This document shows positions 5,728 through 12,502 of a stretch of 12,502 bases of DNA, one piece after another. Both the position numbers and the translations under genes were made by a program. Where the stretch lies: contig JACMJT010000043.1 of assembly GCA_014380505.1 (NCBI GenBank), positions 1 through 12,502 on the forward strand, given 5' to 3'. The stretch's first letter is position 1, and each line of letters begins with the position of its first letter. Under the pieces are notes generated by a model. It was not told the origin of the DNA and did not search any database. It worked only from the letters and a program-made list of their open reading frames with translations. The DNA is from Hyphomicrobiales bacterium. Its GTDB lineage: Bacteria > Pseudomonadota > Alphaproteobacteria > Rhizobiales > Aestuariivirgaceae.

Positions 5728-8243
5728 TGAAAACGAGCGCACGCGTGGTGGTGGTGGGCGGCGGCGTGGTGGGCGTTTCGACGCTCTATCATCTGGCCAA
5801 AAAAGGCTGGAGCGACGTGGTGCTCGTCGAGCGCAAGGAGCTGACCTCGGGCTCGACTTGGCATGCGGCGGGTCTCCTGCCCCTGTTCAACATGTCTTAT
5901 TCAGTAGGGCAGATACACAAGTACTCGGTCAAGCTCTACGGCGAGCTGGAAGCCGAGACCGGCCAGCACGCAGGCTTCAGCAAGGTGTCCAACATCCGTC
6001 TTGCCCGCACAAAGGATCGCTGGGACGAGTTCATGTATTATGCGGGCATCGCCGAGACCATCGGCATCAAGGTCAACAAGCTGACCCCGGCCCAGTTGAA
6101 GGAAATCTGGCCCCTGTGCGAGGTGGATGGCATCTTGGGCGCCATCCAACATCCCGACGATGGCTATATCCAGCCGGCCGACCTCACCCAGGCCTTGGCC
6201 AAGGGTGCGCGTGCCAAGGGCGCTGAAATCTATCGCAACACCACCGTCTCCGCGATCACGCAAATGCCGGACGGCGAATGGCGCGTGACCACGGACAAGG
6301 GCGACATCACTTGCGAGCATGTGGTTTCCTGTTCCGGCAACTTCGCCCGCAGGACCGGCGCCATGGTGGGCCTCGATATCCCGGTGATCCCCGTCGAGCA
6401 CCAGTATATCGTGACCGAGCCCCACCCCTTGATCAAGGAGCGCCAAGCCAAGGGCTTGCCCGAAATGGGCGTGCTCCGCGAAGCCGATTCAAGCTGGTAC
6501 ATGCGCGAGGAAAACGGCGGGCTGCTGCTTGGCCCCTACGAGAAGGGCGCTCCCTGCTGTTACATGGACGGGCCTTCGGACCAGAGCGAATACGAGCTTT
6601 TCCAGGAAGACCTCGACCGGCTGGCGCCCTACATCGAAACCGCCATCGCCAGGGTTCCAGCCTTCGGCGAAGTCGGCATCAAGAAAGTTTACAACGGCGC
6701 CATCGCCTATACGCCGGACGGCTCACCCATCATCGGTCCCGCCTGGGACAGGAAGAACTTCTGGCTCAATGAAGGCCACTCCTTCGGCGTCACCGCCGCC
6801 GGCGGCGCTGGCTGGCAACTCGCCGAATGGATCGTCGATGGTGATCCTACCATCGACATGATGGGCGTTGATCCCCGCCGCTTTGGTCCCTACGCCACGC
6901 GCGGCTACCTGAAAGTGAAGAACGAGGAAGCCTATGCCAACGTCTTCACCCCGCACTACCCCGATGAAGAACGCGCCGCCGCTAGGCCTCTGAAGCGCAC
7001 GCCCTGCTATGACCGCATGAAGGATCTGGGCGCCGTATTCGGCTCCGTCTATGGCTGGGAGCGCCCGGGCTGGTTTGCACCCCCGGGCTATTCCCTTTCA
7101 GAGAAGGAATTGGCCACGCCCGATTTCCTGTCGTCCCACAATCACGCGCCAGCGACAGAGGATGGCCGCATCCTCGAGAAGTGGTCGTTCCGCCGCTCCA
7201 ATTATTTCAAATTCGTGGGCGAGGAATGCCGCAATGTCATGACCAATGTCGGCCTCCAGGACATGTCGGCCTTCGCCAAAATGGAGGTAACGGGACCCAA
7301 GGCGCGCGACTGGCTCGACTCGATCCTCGCCAATCGCATTCCCAAAAAGATGGGCCGCGTGGCGCTCTGCCATCTGCTGACGCCCCAAGGCGGCGTGCGG
7401 TCGGAATTTACGGTCTATGAAGCAGCGCCCGGCCGCTTCTATCTCGTCTCGGCCGGCGCCTTCGAGCGCCATGACCATGACGTTCTGCGCAAGCTCGCTC
7501 CCGCCGACGGTTCGGTGCGCCTCAATGCCATCACCACGCGCTTTGGCGTTCTGGTTCTGGCCGGCCCCAACAGCCGCAAAGTCCTGCAAAAGCTCACGGA
7601 CGCCGATCTTTCCAACGAAGCTTTCCCGTGGCTGTCGGGTAAGGAGATCAGCATCGGTACCGCCACCGCCCACACGCTCCGCGTCAATTTCGTCGGCGAA
7701 CTGGGTTGGGAGTTCCACCACCCCATCGAGCAGCAGGTGGCCCTGTTCGATCACCTCATGGACACCGGCAAGGAATTCGGCATCAAGCCCTATGGCATCA
7801 AGGCCATGGGCGCTCTATCCATTGAAAAGAGCTACCGCCTCGTGCCGCGCGAACTTTCCATCGAGTATTCCGCCTACGAGTCCGGCCTCGACCGCTTCGT
7901 GCATCCAAACAAGGGCCAGTTCATAGGCCGCGACGCGCTGGTTAAGGGCCGTGAGAAAGGCCTCAACTGGAACTTCGTCACCATGGAAGTCCACGGCGTC
8001 ACCGATTCAGAGTCCGACGCCCGCGGTTCCGAGCCGATTTATGCCAAGGGCAAGCTCATCGGCCGCGCCACCAACGGCGGCTTCGGCTGGCGCGTGAACA
8101 AGTCCCTGGCGCTAGCCATGGTAAAGCCGGAATTCGCCGCGACCGGCAGCCAGCTTGAAATCAAAATTCTCGACAAGATGTTCAAGGCCACAGTCATTCC
8201 CGAAAGCCCCTACGATCCCGATAACAACGCCCTCCGCGCATGA
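5727..8243 (+). CDS. Dimethylglycine/sarcosine dehydrogenase-like flavoprotein with GcvT folate domain
   Basis: An 838-residue protein with the DMGDH domain order. An FAD-binding DAO domain spans about residues 6-370, with the dinucleotide-binding GGGVVG at 11-16. A short FAO_M linker domain follows at about 373-430, then a GcvT (aminomethyltransferase-like, folate-binding) domain at about 430-710 and a GcvT C-terminal barrel to about 825. SGSTWHAAGL contains H46 at the position where animal DMGDH and sarcosine dehydrogenase attach FAD covalently. These enzymes oxidatively remove an N-methyl group from dimethylglycine or sarcosine and pass the one-carbon unit to tetrahydrofolate as 5,10-methylene-THF. 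The exact substrate cannot be read from sequence, since bacterial homologues include several uncharacterised GcvT-family dehydrogenases. The start is the ATG at 5727 with GGAAAGG 6 bases upstream. Two tandem transporters follow after 12 bases and may move the substrate or product. Confidence 0.88.
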   Translation: MKTSARVVVVGGGVVGVSTLYHLAKKGWSDVVLVERKELTSGSTWHAAGLLPLFNMSYSVGQIHKYSVKLYGELEAETGQHAGFSKVSNIRLARTKDRWDEFMYYAGIAETIGIKVNKLTPAQLKEIWPLCEVDGILGAIQHPDDGYIQPADLTQALAKGARAKGAEIYRNTTVSAITQMPDGEWRVTTDKGDITCEHVVSCSGNFARRTGAMVGLDIPVIPVEHQYIVTEPHPLIKERQAKGLPEMGVLREADSSWYMREENGGLLLGPYEKGAPCCYMDGPSDQSEYELFQEDLDRLAPYIETAIARVPAFGEVGIKKVYNGAIAYTPDGSPIIGPAWDRKNFWLNEGHSFGVTAAGGAGWQLAEWIVDGDPTIDMMGVDPRRFGPYATRGYLKVKNEEAYANVFTPHYPDEERAAARPLKRTPCYDRMKDLGAVFGSVYGWERPGWFAPPGYSLSEKELATPDFLSSHNHAPATEDGRILEKWSFRRSNYFKFVGEECRNVMTNVGLQDMSAFAKMEVTGPKARDWLDSILANRIPKKMGRVALCHLLTPQGGVRSEFTVYEAAPGRFYLVSAGAFERHDHDVLRKLAPADGSVRLNAITTRFGVLVLAGPNSRKVLQKLTDADLSNEAFPWLSGKEISIGTATAHTLRVNFVGELGWEFHHPIEQQVALFDHLMDTGKEFGIKPYGIKAMGALSIEKSYRLVPRELSIEYSAYESGLDRFVHPNKGQFIGRDALVKGREKGLNWNFVTMEVHGVTDSESDARGSEPIYAKGKLIGRATNGGFGWRVNKSLALAMVKPEFAATGSQLEIKILDKMFKATVIPESPYDPDNNALRA

Positions 8244-8255
8244 TATAGAGGGCCC

Positions 8256-9167
8256 ATGACGAGCGGGCAGCAGAGCTACGGTACCGGCGTCACCTTCGTT
8301 CTGCTGGCCACGCTCGGCTGGAGCACCTCGGGCCTTTTCGTCCGCCTCATGCCTGAACTCGATGGCTGGCAAATCAATTGCTGGCGCGGATATTGGCTAG
8401 CGGCGACGATGCTGTGTTATCTTGCCGTCAGCTATGGTTGGGCTTTTCCCGCAAGGTTCAGGGCTATTCCGGCCACCGCCCTCTATGCATCCGCATCGTG
8501 TTTTGCAGTGGGAACGACCTTCTACGTCACATCCCTAACGCTCGCCAGCACCGCCACCGTCTCGGTGATCGGCGCCACATCTCCGCTTTTTGCGGGCCTC
8601 CTCAGCCCTTGGCTTACGGGGGAAAAACCCACGCCCCTGGCCTGGGCCGCGGCATTGCTGGCACTGGGCGGCTCCGCCGTCATCGGCTGGAACGGCATCG
8701 AGACGGGGCGATGGATCGGCATTCTGACCAGCTTTGGCGTCCCCCTGACCTTCGCCTTGCAAACATTGCTTCTCCGGCGCTACCGGCATCTTGACATGAT
8801 GCCATCGCTTTTTTTGGGCGGGGTCTTTTCCTTCGTCGGCGCCGGCCTTTTGGGATTTACCGCAGGCCATGCGGGCGGCGGATTCGAAATCGACGGAAGG
8901 TCGCTGCTGCTGCTCGCGTTGATGGGTCCCCTGCAACTCGCCATACCGCTGATTTTTTACGCCCGCGGCGCCCGCTCGATTCCAGCCATTGCGCTCTCTC
9001 TCATCGCCATGCTCGATGCCGTACTCAATCCGTTGTGGCCATGGCTGTTCGTGGGAGAGCGTCCGGAGTCCGCGTCGTTCCTGGGCGGCGGGATTATTCT
9101 GGGTGCAGTGCTACTCAGCATTCTCGGCGGCCAGTGGATGGCGCGGTCGGCGCGGCAGGTTTTTTGA
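8256..9167 (+). CDS. EamA/DMT-family transporter, copy 1
   Basis: A 303-residue integral membrane protein of the drug/metabolite transporter superfamily. It has two EamA repeats (about residues 11-145 and 155-293), giving about ten predicted hydrophobic helices; the second half begins near GRWIGILTS. Conserved family wording includes ATLGWSTSGLFVR, TSLTLAS, TSPLFAGLL and NPLWPWLFVGE. DMT carriers export or import small metabolites such as amino acids, nucleosides and choline-like compounds; the substrate is unknown. The start ATG at 8256 follows GAGGG (8248-8252) closely and lies 12 bases after the dehydrogenase stop, so it is probably in the same transcript. It is clearly paralogous to the next gene, so the pair arose by tandem duplication. 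Confidence 0.9.
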   Translation: MTSGQQSYGTGVTFVLLATLGWSTSGLFVRLMPELDGWQINCWRGYWLAATMLCYLAVSYGWAFPARFRAIPATALYASASCFAVGTTFYVTSLTLASTATVSVIGATSPLFAGLLSPWLTGEKPTPLAWAAALLALGGSAVIGWNGIETGRWIGILTSFGVPLTFALQTLLLRRYRHLDMMPSLFLGGVFSFVGAGLLGFTAGHAGGGFEIDGRSLLLLALMGPLQLAIPLIFYARGARSIPAIALSLIAMLDAVLNPLWPWLFVGERPESASFLGGGIILGAVLLSILGGQWMARSARQVF

Positions 9168-9176
9168 TCCGTGCGG

Positions 9177-10073
9177 ATGAGTGAGCAGAGCTACGGAACC
9201 GGCATTGGCTTTGTCGTGCTGGCGACTTTCGGCTGGAGCCTGTCCGGCATTTTTGTGCGCCTGCTGCCGGGCCTCGACGGCTGGCAGATCAATTGCTGGC
9301 GGGGCTACTGGATGTCGGTGGCGCTCCTCATTTATCTCGTGGCGATCTATGGCCGCGGCACGGTTGCAACGTTCCGCGCCATTCCATGGTTCGCCCTTTG
9401 CCTGTCGGCAGGGTTCTTTACGATTACCTCGACACTCTACGTCACCTCGCTCACGCTCGTAAGCGTCGCCACGATTTCAGTCATCGGCGCATCCTCGCCC
9501 ATCTTCACCGGTTTGCTGAGCCCCTGGATTACCGGCGAGAAGCCCGGCGCCGCCGCCTGGGTTGCGGCACTGCTGGCGCTGGCGGGCGTGGGCATCATCG
9601 CCCGGGATGAGTTCGAGGGCGGCAGACTGGTTGGAATCCTCGTGTCCCTTTGCGTTCCCCTGGCGTTTGCGGGAAACACGCTGGTGCTGCGGCGCTATCG
9701 CAATGTCGACATGGTTCCGGCGATTTGTGTCGGCGGGTTCGTAACTTTTTTTGCAGCCGGCATTATCGGCTTCTTCGCCGGCCATTCCGGTGGCGGTTTC
9801 GATGTGGCTCCCCGTGATGTGCTTCTCCTCGCCGCCATGGGGCCGTTGCAACTGGCGATCCCGCTGATCTTCTTCGTCAAGGGTGCGAGATCGGTTCCCG
9901 CCGTGACGCTCTCCCTCGTCGTCATGCTCGACGCGGTGATCAACCCGTTATGGCCGTGGCTGTTTGTCGGAGAAACGCCGGGCAAAGCCGCCTTCATTGG
10001 CGGCGCCATCGTCATCGGCGCGGTGGTTATCAGCATTTTCGGCGGCCGCTGGATGGCGCGGACTGCGACCTGA
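9177..10073 (+). CDS. EamA/DMT-family transporter, copy 2
   Basis: A 298-residue paralogue of the preceding transporter, with the same two-repeat, roughly ten-helix layout. The proteins align without gaps from QSYGTG onwards; my count over the first 139 aligned residues is about 90 identities, with invariant blocks such as LDGWQINCWRGYW and PLQLAIPLIF. I prefer the ATG at 9177 to the in-frame GTG at 9171, because MSEQSYGTG then matches the copy 1 start; the gap from the copy 1 stop is 9 bases. The stop at 10071-10073 is separated by a single base from the convergent HAD gene. The two may form a heteromeric pair or have diverged in substrate; DMT proteins of ten helices normally function without such a partner. 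Confidence 0.9.
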   Translation: MSEQSYGTGIGFVVLATFGWSLSGIFVRLLPGLDGWQINCWRGYWMSVALLIYLVAIYGRGTVATFRAIPWFALCLSAGFFTITSTLYVTSLTLVSVATISVIGASSPIFTGLLSPWITGEKPGAAAWVAALLALAGVGIIARDEFEGGRLVGILVSLCVPLAFAGNTLVLRRYRNVDMVPAICVGGFVTFFAAGIIGFFAGHSGGGFDVAPRDVLLLAAMGPLQLAIPLIFFVKGARSVPAVTLSLVVMLDAVINPLWPWLFVGETPGKAAFIGGAIVIGAVVISIFGGRWMARTAT

Positions 10074-10074
10074 C

Positions 10075-10797
10075 TCAGCCGCCCATTTCGCGGACGTGGG
10101 CCGCGGCCAGATCGCCCATGCTGTTGAAGCGGAAATCATGTTTCGGCGTAATTCCCGGATTCATTGTCGCGCCAAAACCCTGTTGATCGTGGCGCCGGTA
10201 AATCCAGCAGGACGCAAGCCCGTGCTTGTTGGCCGGGCCATGGTCATGGAACAGGCTTTCGGCGGTGTGAAGAATTCCAGATTTTGCGACACCAAGGCTT
10301 TTCAGCTTGTCGATCATGTAATCGAAGTTGCGGTCGCTTGGCTTGTAGGACCCCACATCCTGCGCCGTATAGACGGCATCGAACAAAACTTGCAGGCGCC
10401 GGTTGCTATGGGCGAAGCTGGCGTTGTCGATGTTCGACAGGATCACCAGCTTGTAGTGTTTCTTGAGATAGGCAAGAGCCTCGACCGAATCGGGAAACGC
10501 CGGCCAGTCCTTCACCGAATTGCCATAGGCCTGGCATTCCTCCCCTGATGCAGTGAGTCCCCACTCTTCGGCGAGGCGTTTGTAAACGATCGCCAGCAGT
10601 TCGCTGTATTTCATCGCCGGGGTGAAGTTCTGCTGGGATGATTCGTGGCGCGCATGCGCTTCCAGAATGCCGTCGCGCGAAAGCGCCTGCTTCACCCGCA
10701 AGGTCAGCGGCTTCAGCGCCTCCACCATGCCGCTTTCCCAATCGATCAGCGTGCCATAGCAGTCGAACGTGAGTGCTTTGAAATCACCAAGCTTCAT
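10075..10797 (-). CDS. HAD-superfamily hydrolase, haloacid dehalogenase type II-like
   Basis: A 240-residue HAD protein. Motif I is FDCYGTLID with nucleophile D12 and Tyr at D+2, as in L-2-haloacid dehalogenases rather than the DxD of HAD phosphatases. Motif II is LSNIDNA with S121. K152 in SYKPSDRNF is motif III. Motif IV is ILHTAESLFHDHGPA with D185. Compared from memory with the Pseudomonas L-DEX enzyme, its Ser175 and Asn177 correspond here to E180 and L182, so true haloacid dehalogenase activity is doubtful. Family members in this branch are commonly auto-annotated as dehalogenase type II without a known substrate. The start ATG overlaps the glyoxalase II stop as ATGA, giving a two-gene unit. 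The downstream neighbour converges with one base between stop codons. Confidence 0.85.
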   Translation of the reverse strand: MKLGDFKALTFDCYGTLIDWESGMVEALKPLTLRVKQALSRDGILEAHARHESSQQNFTPAMKYSELLAIVYKRLAEEWGLTASGEECQAYGNSVKDWPAFPDSVEALAYLKKHYKLVILSNIDNASFAHSNRRLQVLFDAVYTAQDVGSYKPSDRNFDYMIDKLKSLGVAKSGILHTAESLFHDHGPANKHGLASCWIYRRHDQQGFGATMNPGITPKHDFRFNSMGDLAAAHVREMGG

Positions 10798-11570
10798 GAC
10801 TTGAAATTATCCTTGCGGCGGCGCAGTTCGGCGAACACCTCGGCATCCGTGGCGCTTTCCATTTTAAGGTTGCGGCGGATTTCAACGCTGTCGGCCCTGA
10901 GGAACGGATTGGTCTTGAGCTCTTCGCCCAGCGTTGTGGGGCACGTCATCTTGTCCTCCCGGCGGAGCTTGGTGACGATGCCGGTCCGTTGTTGGAGTGC
11001 CCGGTTGGCGGGCTCCACCGACATGGCGAATTTGGCGTTGGCCTCGGTATATTCATGGCCGCAATAGACAAAGGTCGAGGGCGACAGCGTGCGGAACTGG
11101 TTGACCGAGTGGTACATCTCCTCCAGCGTGCCCTCGTTCACCCGTCCGCACCCCAGCGAGAAGATCGTATCCGCCGCGAACAGCGAGAATTCCGCGGGGA
11201 TATGATAGGCGATGTGGCCCTTGGTGTGGCCGGGGCAGGCGTAAATTTTCACCTCGCGCCCCGCCCAGGTAAATGTCTCGCCGCCCGACACCATCTTGCG
11301 GATACCGGGAATTTTCTCGGCTTCATCCTTGGGGCCGATGATGCTGCAGCCGAACTGCTCCCTCAGCGCCAGATTGCCCTCGACATGATCGATGTGGTGA
11401 TGGGTCGTAAAGATGTGCGTGAGCTGCCAGCCCCTAGCCTTTAGCTCCCGCTCGATGGCTGCCGCATCCGGCGCATCGATCGCCGCCGTGGCCCCGCTTG
11501 GGTGGTCGTGGACCAGAAGGCCGTAATTATCCTCCCGGCAGATGAATTGATGCATTTCGAGATGGGACAT
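10794..11570 (-). CDS. gloB: Hydroxyacylglutathione hydrolase (glyoxalase II)
   Basis: A 258-residue metallo-beta-lactamase-fold enzyme that hydrolyses S-D-lactoylglutathione to D-lactate and glutathione in methylglyoxal detoxification. The metal motif THHHIDH gives H57, H59, D61 and H62. H115 in CPGHTKGH, the bridging D134 in FAADTIFSLGCGR, and H172 in YCGHEYT complete the binuclear site. The C-terminal HAGH domain that binds glutathione follows, with the conserved stretch TNPFLR. The length is the usual one. The start at 11570 (MSHLEMHQF) is chosen; a start five codons later is possible and both ribosome-binding sites are weak. The gene is divergent from the methyltransferase-like gene and overlaps the HAD gene by 4 bases. 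Confidence 0.93.
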   Translation of the reverse strand: MSHLEMHQFICREDNYGLLVHDHPSGATAAIDAPDAAAIERELKARGWQLTHIFTTHHHIDHVEGNLALREQFGCSIIGPKDEAEKIPGIRKMVSGGETFTWAGREVKIYACPGHTKGHIAYHIPAEFSLFAADTIFSLGCGRVNEGTLEEMYHSVNQFRTLSPSTFVYCGHEYTEANAKFAMSVEPANRALQQRTGIVTKLRREDKMTCPTTLGEELKTNPFLRADSVEIRRNLKMESATDAEVFAELRRRKDNFKS

Positions 11571-11600
11571 GGCGTTGGCTCAACCTTGTTTGATTTCAGT

Positions 11601-11628
11601 GATGACCGGAATGGCGCTTGCCGGTATC
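11601..11628. promoter_or_regulatory. Imperfect inverted repeat between gloB and the methyltransferase gene
   Basis: GATgACCGG (11601-11609) and CCGGTATC (11621-11628) form an 8-base inverted repeat with one bulged base and an 11-base spacer. It lies in the 68-base divergent gap. It could be an operator for one or both genes. The repeat is seen directly; its function is unproven and chance is possible in GC-rich DNA. Confidence 0.25.
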
Positions 11629-11638
11629 ATCTCGCCCG

Positions 11639-12385
11639 ATGGATATCGTCGATCTCCGCGAATTCTATACGAGCCGGCTGGGTGATACCACAAGGCGGCT
11701 CATTGCCAACAGGCTAAAGGCCCGGCTGGGGCCGGTTGCCGGCGCCACCGTCATGGGCCTGGGGTATGCCACGCCCTATCTCGAGGATTGCGCCGCCGAG
11801 GCCCAGCGCGCCATGGCCTTCATGCTGGCCACCCAAGGTGTCATCCATTGGCCGGCCGATGGGCCGGTCCAATCGGCGCTGGTGGACGAATTCGACCTGC
11901 CGCTCCTTGAAAGCACCGTAGATCTGGCGCTCGTCGTCCATGGGCTGGAACTCACCGATGCTCCCGACGAAATGCTGAAGGAAATCTGGCGCGTACTGGC
12001 GCCACAAGGCCGATTGTTGCTGGCTGTCCCCAACCGGCGGGGCCTGTGGGCCAGTTTCGATAGTTCTCCCTTCGGTTATGGCCAGCCTTTTTCAAGGCCG
12101 CAGCTTTCACGCCTCCTGCGGGACAGCCAGTTTTCCGTTGTCTCCTGGTCGCCGGCCCTGTTCTTCCCGCCCACTGGCCGGGCGCCGTTCCTGTCGTGGG
12201 CGGGTTTTTTCGAAAGCCTTGGCAACCGCTTGATGCCGGGATTTTCGGGCGTGGTCATCGTCGAAGCGGTAAAACAGGTCTATGCCATTTCCACCGGCAA
12301 GAGAGCCCGCCGTCTGGCGCCAGGGCGGCGGCCGGCGCTGACGCCGCTGTCGGCCGGGCGCACCAGCACGCGATCATGGCCCTAA
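11639..12385 (+). CDS. Class I SAM-dependent methyltransferase-like protein
   Basis: A 248-residue protein with Methyltransf_11-like features. VMGLGYATPYLE resembles motif I, the SAM-binding glycine loop. VDLALVVHGLELTDAPDEML corresponds to the motif IV region, and LKEIWRVLAPQGRLLLAVPN to post-motif segments typical of UbiE/BioC-type enzymes. The start ATG at 11639 (MDIVDLREFY) is preferred over a TTG seven codons upstream, because MDIVDLREFY resembles the common N-terminus of alphaproteobacterial homologues as I remember them. The last 25 or so residues are Arg/Pro-rich and appear unstructured. This group is often encoded beside gloB in alphaproteobacteria, but its methyl acceptor is unknown. 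Since motif I is a little unusual (GLGYAT instead of GxGxG), catalytic activity should not be assumed. Confidence 0.8.
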   Translation: MDIVDLREFYTSRLGDTTRRLIANRLKARLGPVAGATVMGLGYATPYLEDCAAEAQRAMAFMLATQGVIHWPADGPVQSALVDEFDLPLLESTVDLALVVHGLELTDAPDEMLKEIWRVLAPQGRLLLAVPNRRGLWASFDSSPFGYGQPFSRPQLSRLLRDSQFSVVSWSPALFFPPTGRAPFLSWAGFFESLGNRLMPGFSGVVIVEAVKQVYAISTGKRARRLAPGRRPALTPLSAGRTSTRSWP

Positions 12386-12455
12386 GGCTTTGCTTTTGAT
12401 CGTTGTCCACCTATGAATAGCGCCGACGGCTTGGATCGGTAACGGAATTGGGGCC
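12386..12455 (+). promoter_or_regulatory. Intergenic region before the right-edge gene
   Basis: This 70-base gap may hold a promoter: TTGCTT (12390-12395) and TATGAA (12412-12417) are separated by 16 bases, a weak sigma-70-like match. CGGA at 12443-12446 lies 9 bases before the ATG at 12456 and may be its ribosome-binding site. I see no terminator hairpin. Confidence 0.25.
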
Positions 12456-12502
12456 ATGAGTACGCCGGCCGCGCGGGATACATCGCTGGACGACATTCGC
12501 CA
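12456..12502 (+). CDS. Probable chorismate mutase, N-terminal fragment cut by window edge
   Basis: Only 15 complete codons are present: MSTPAARDTSLDDIR. The ending LDDIR resembles the start of the first helix of AroQ-type chorismate mutases (LxxIRxxID), which convert chorismate to prephenate for Phe and Tyr synthesis. A short disordered N-terminus before that helix is common in alphaproteobacterial homologues. The call rests on very little sequence and could be wrong. That a gene begins here is more secure than its identity. Confidence 0.4.
   Translation, partial: MSTPAARDTSLDDIR

Noticed and set aside
4943..5728. A 261-codon minus-strand open frame across mobB, DUF924 and the leader region
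   Set aside because: It is antisense to two recognisable genes, has no family signature, and overlaps both completely.
7098..7754. A 218-codon minus-strand open frame inside the dehydrogenase gene
   Set aside because: It is a shadow of the GcvT-domain coding sequence; no motif or ribosome-binding site supports it.
11618..11638. TTG start adding seven residues to the methyltransferase-like protein
   Set aside because: The ATG at 11639 opens the conserved-looking MDIVDLREFY; the extra residues fall in the inverted-repeat region of the divergent gap.
12314..12323. CTGGCGCCAG palindrome near the end of the methyltransferase-like gene as a terminator
   Set aside because: It lies within coding sequence, has no T-tract, and 10-base GC palindromes are common by chance in such DNA.
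1..12502. Mobile elements, phage genes, defence systems, CRISPR arrays, tRNA or rRNA genes
   Set aside because: I read for transposase, integrase and toxin-type proteins, regularly spaced repeats and tRNA-like cloverleaf ends and saw none; coding style looks uniform across the window.

Overview
The window is a GC-rich, gene-dense stretch of chromosomal DNA. Its protein families and wording suggest an alphaproteobacterium, perhaps Hyphomicrobiales- or Rhodospirillales-like; this is a judgement from the proteins, not a database match. I support 15 protein genes, 13 complete and one cut off at each edge. I see no rRNA, tRNA, CRISPR array, insertion sequence or phage gene. No stretch over 300 bases lacks a gene, and the longest non-coding gap is about 106 bases.

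Layout. (1) Bases 1-2260, + strand: the 3' part of a penicillin-binding D-Ala-D-Ala carboxypeptidase, a COG0523/CobW metal-chaperone GTPase starting directly at its stop codon, then a small encapsulated-ferritin-like (EncFtn) protein. (2) Bases 2257-3368, - strand: a TusA-type sulfur carrier overlapping by ATGA a DDAH-like amidinohydrolase, whose 3' end overlaps the EncFtn stop codon. (3) Bases 3413-5620, + strand: MOSC protein, mobA, mobB and a DUF924 protein, each joined to the next by a 4-base ATGA overlap, forming a molybdenum-cofactor handling operon divergent from tusA. (4) Bases 5727-10073, + strand: a large dimethylglycine/sarcosine dehydrogenase-like flavoprotein with a GcvT folate domain, followed by two tandem paralogous EamA (DMT) transporters. 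(5) Bases 10075-11570, - strand: glyoxalase II and a HAD hydrolase, again ATGA-overlapped. (6) Bases 11639-12502, + strand: a methyltransferase-like protein, then the first codons of a probable chorismate mutase.

How the genes may work together. The left part concerns metals and sulfur: GTPase metallochaperone, ferroxidase, sulfur carrier, MOSC domain and the MobA/MobB steps of molybdopterin-guanine dinucleotide formation. The middle part fits oxidative demethylation of N-methylated glycines with dedicated transport. The right part is housekeeping metabolism.

The most unusual item is the EncFtn protein. It keeps the ferroxidase residues, but has no adjacent encapsulin shell gene and no evident C-terminal shell-targeting tail. 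I did not find a wholly new multi-gene system. The remaining points of interest are odd gene pairings (TusA with amidinohydrolase, DUF924 with mobAB), a palindrome over one ribosome-binding site, and altered active-site positions in the HAD protein.
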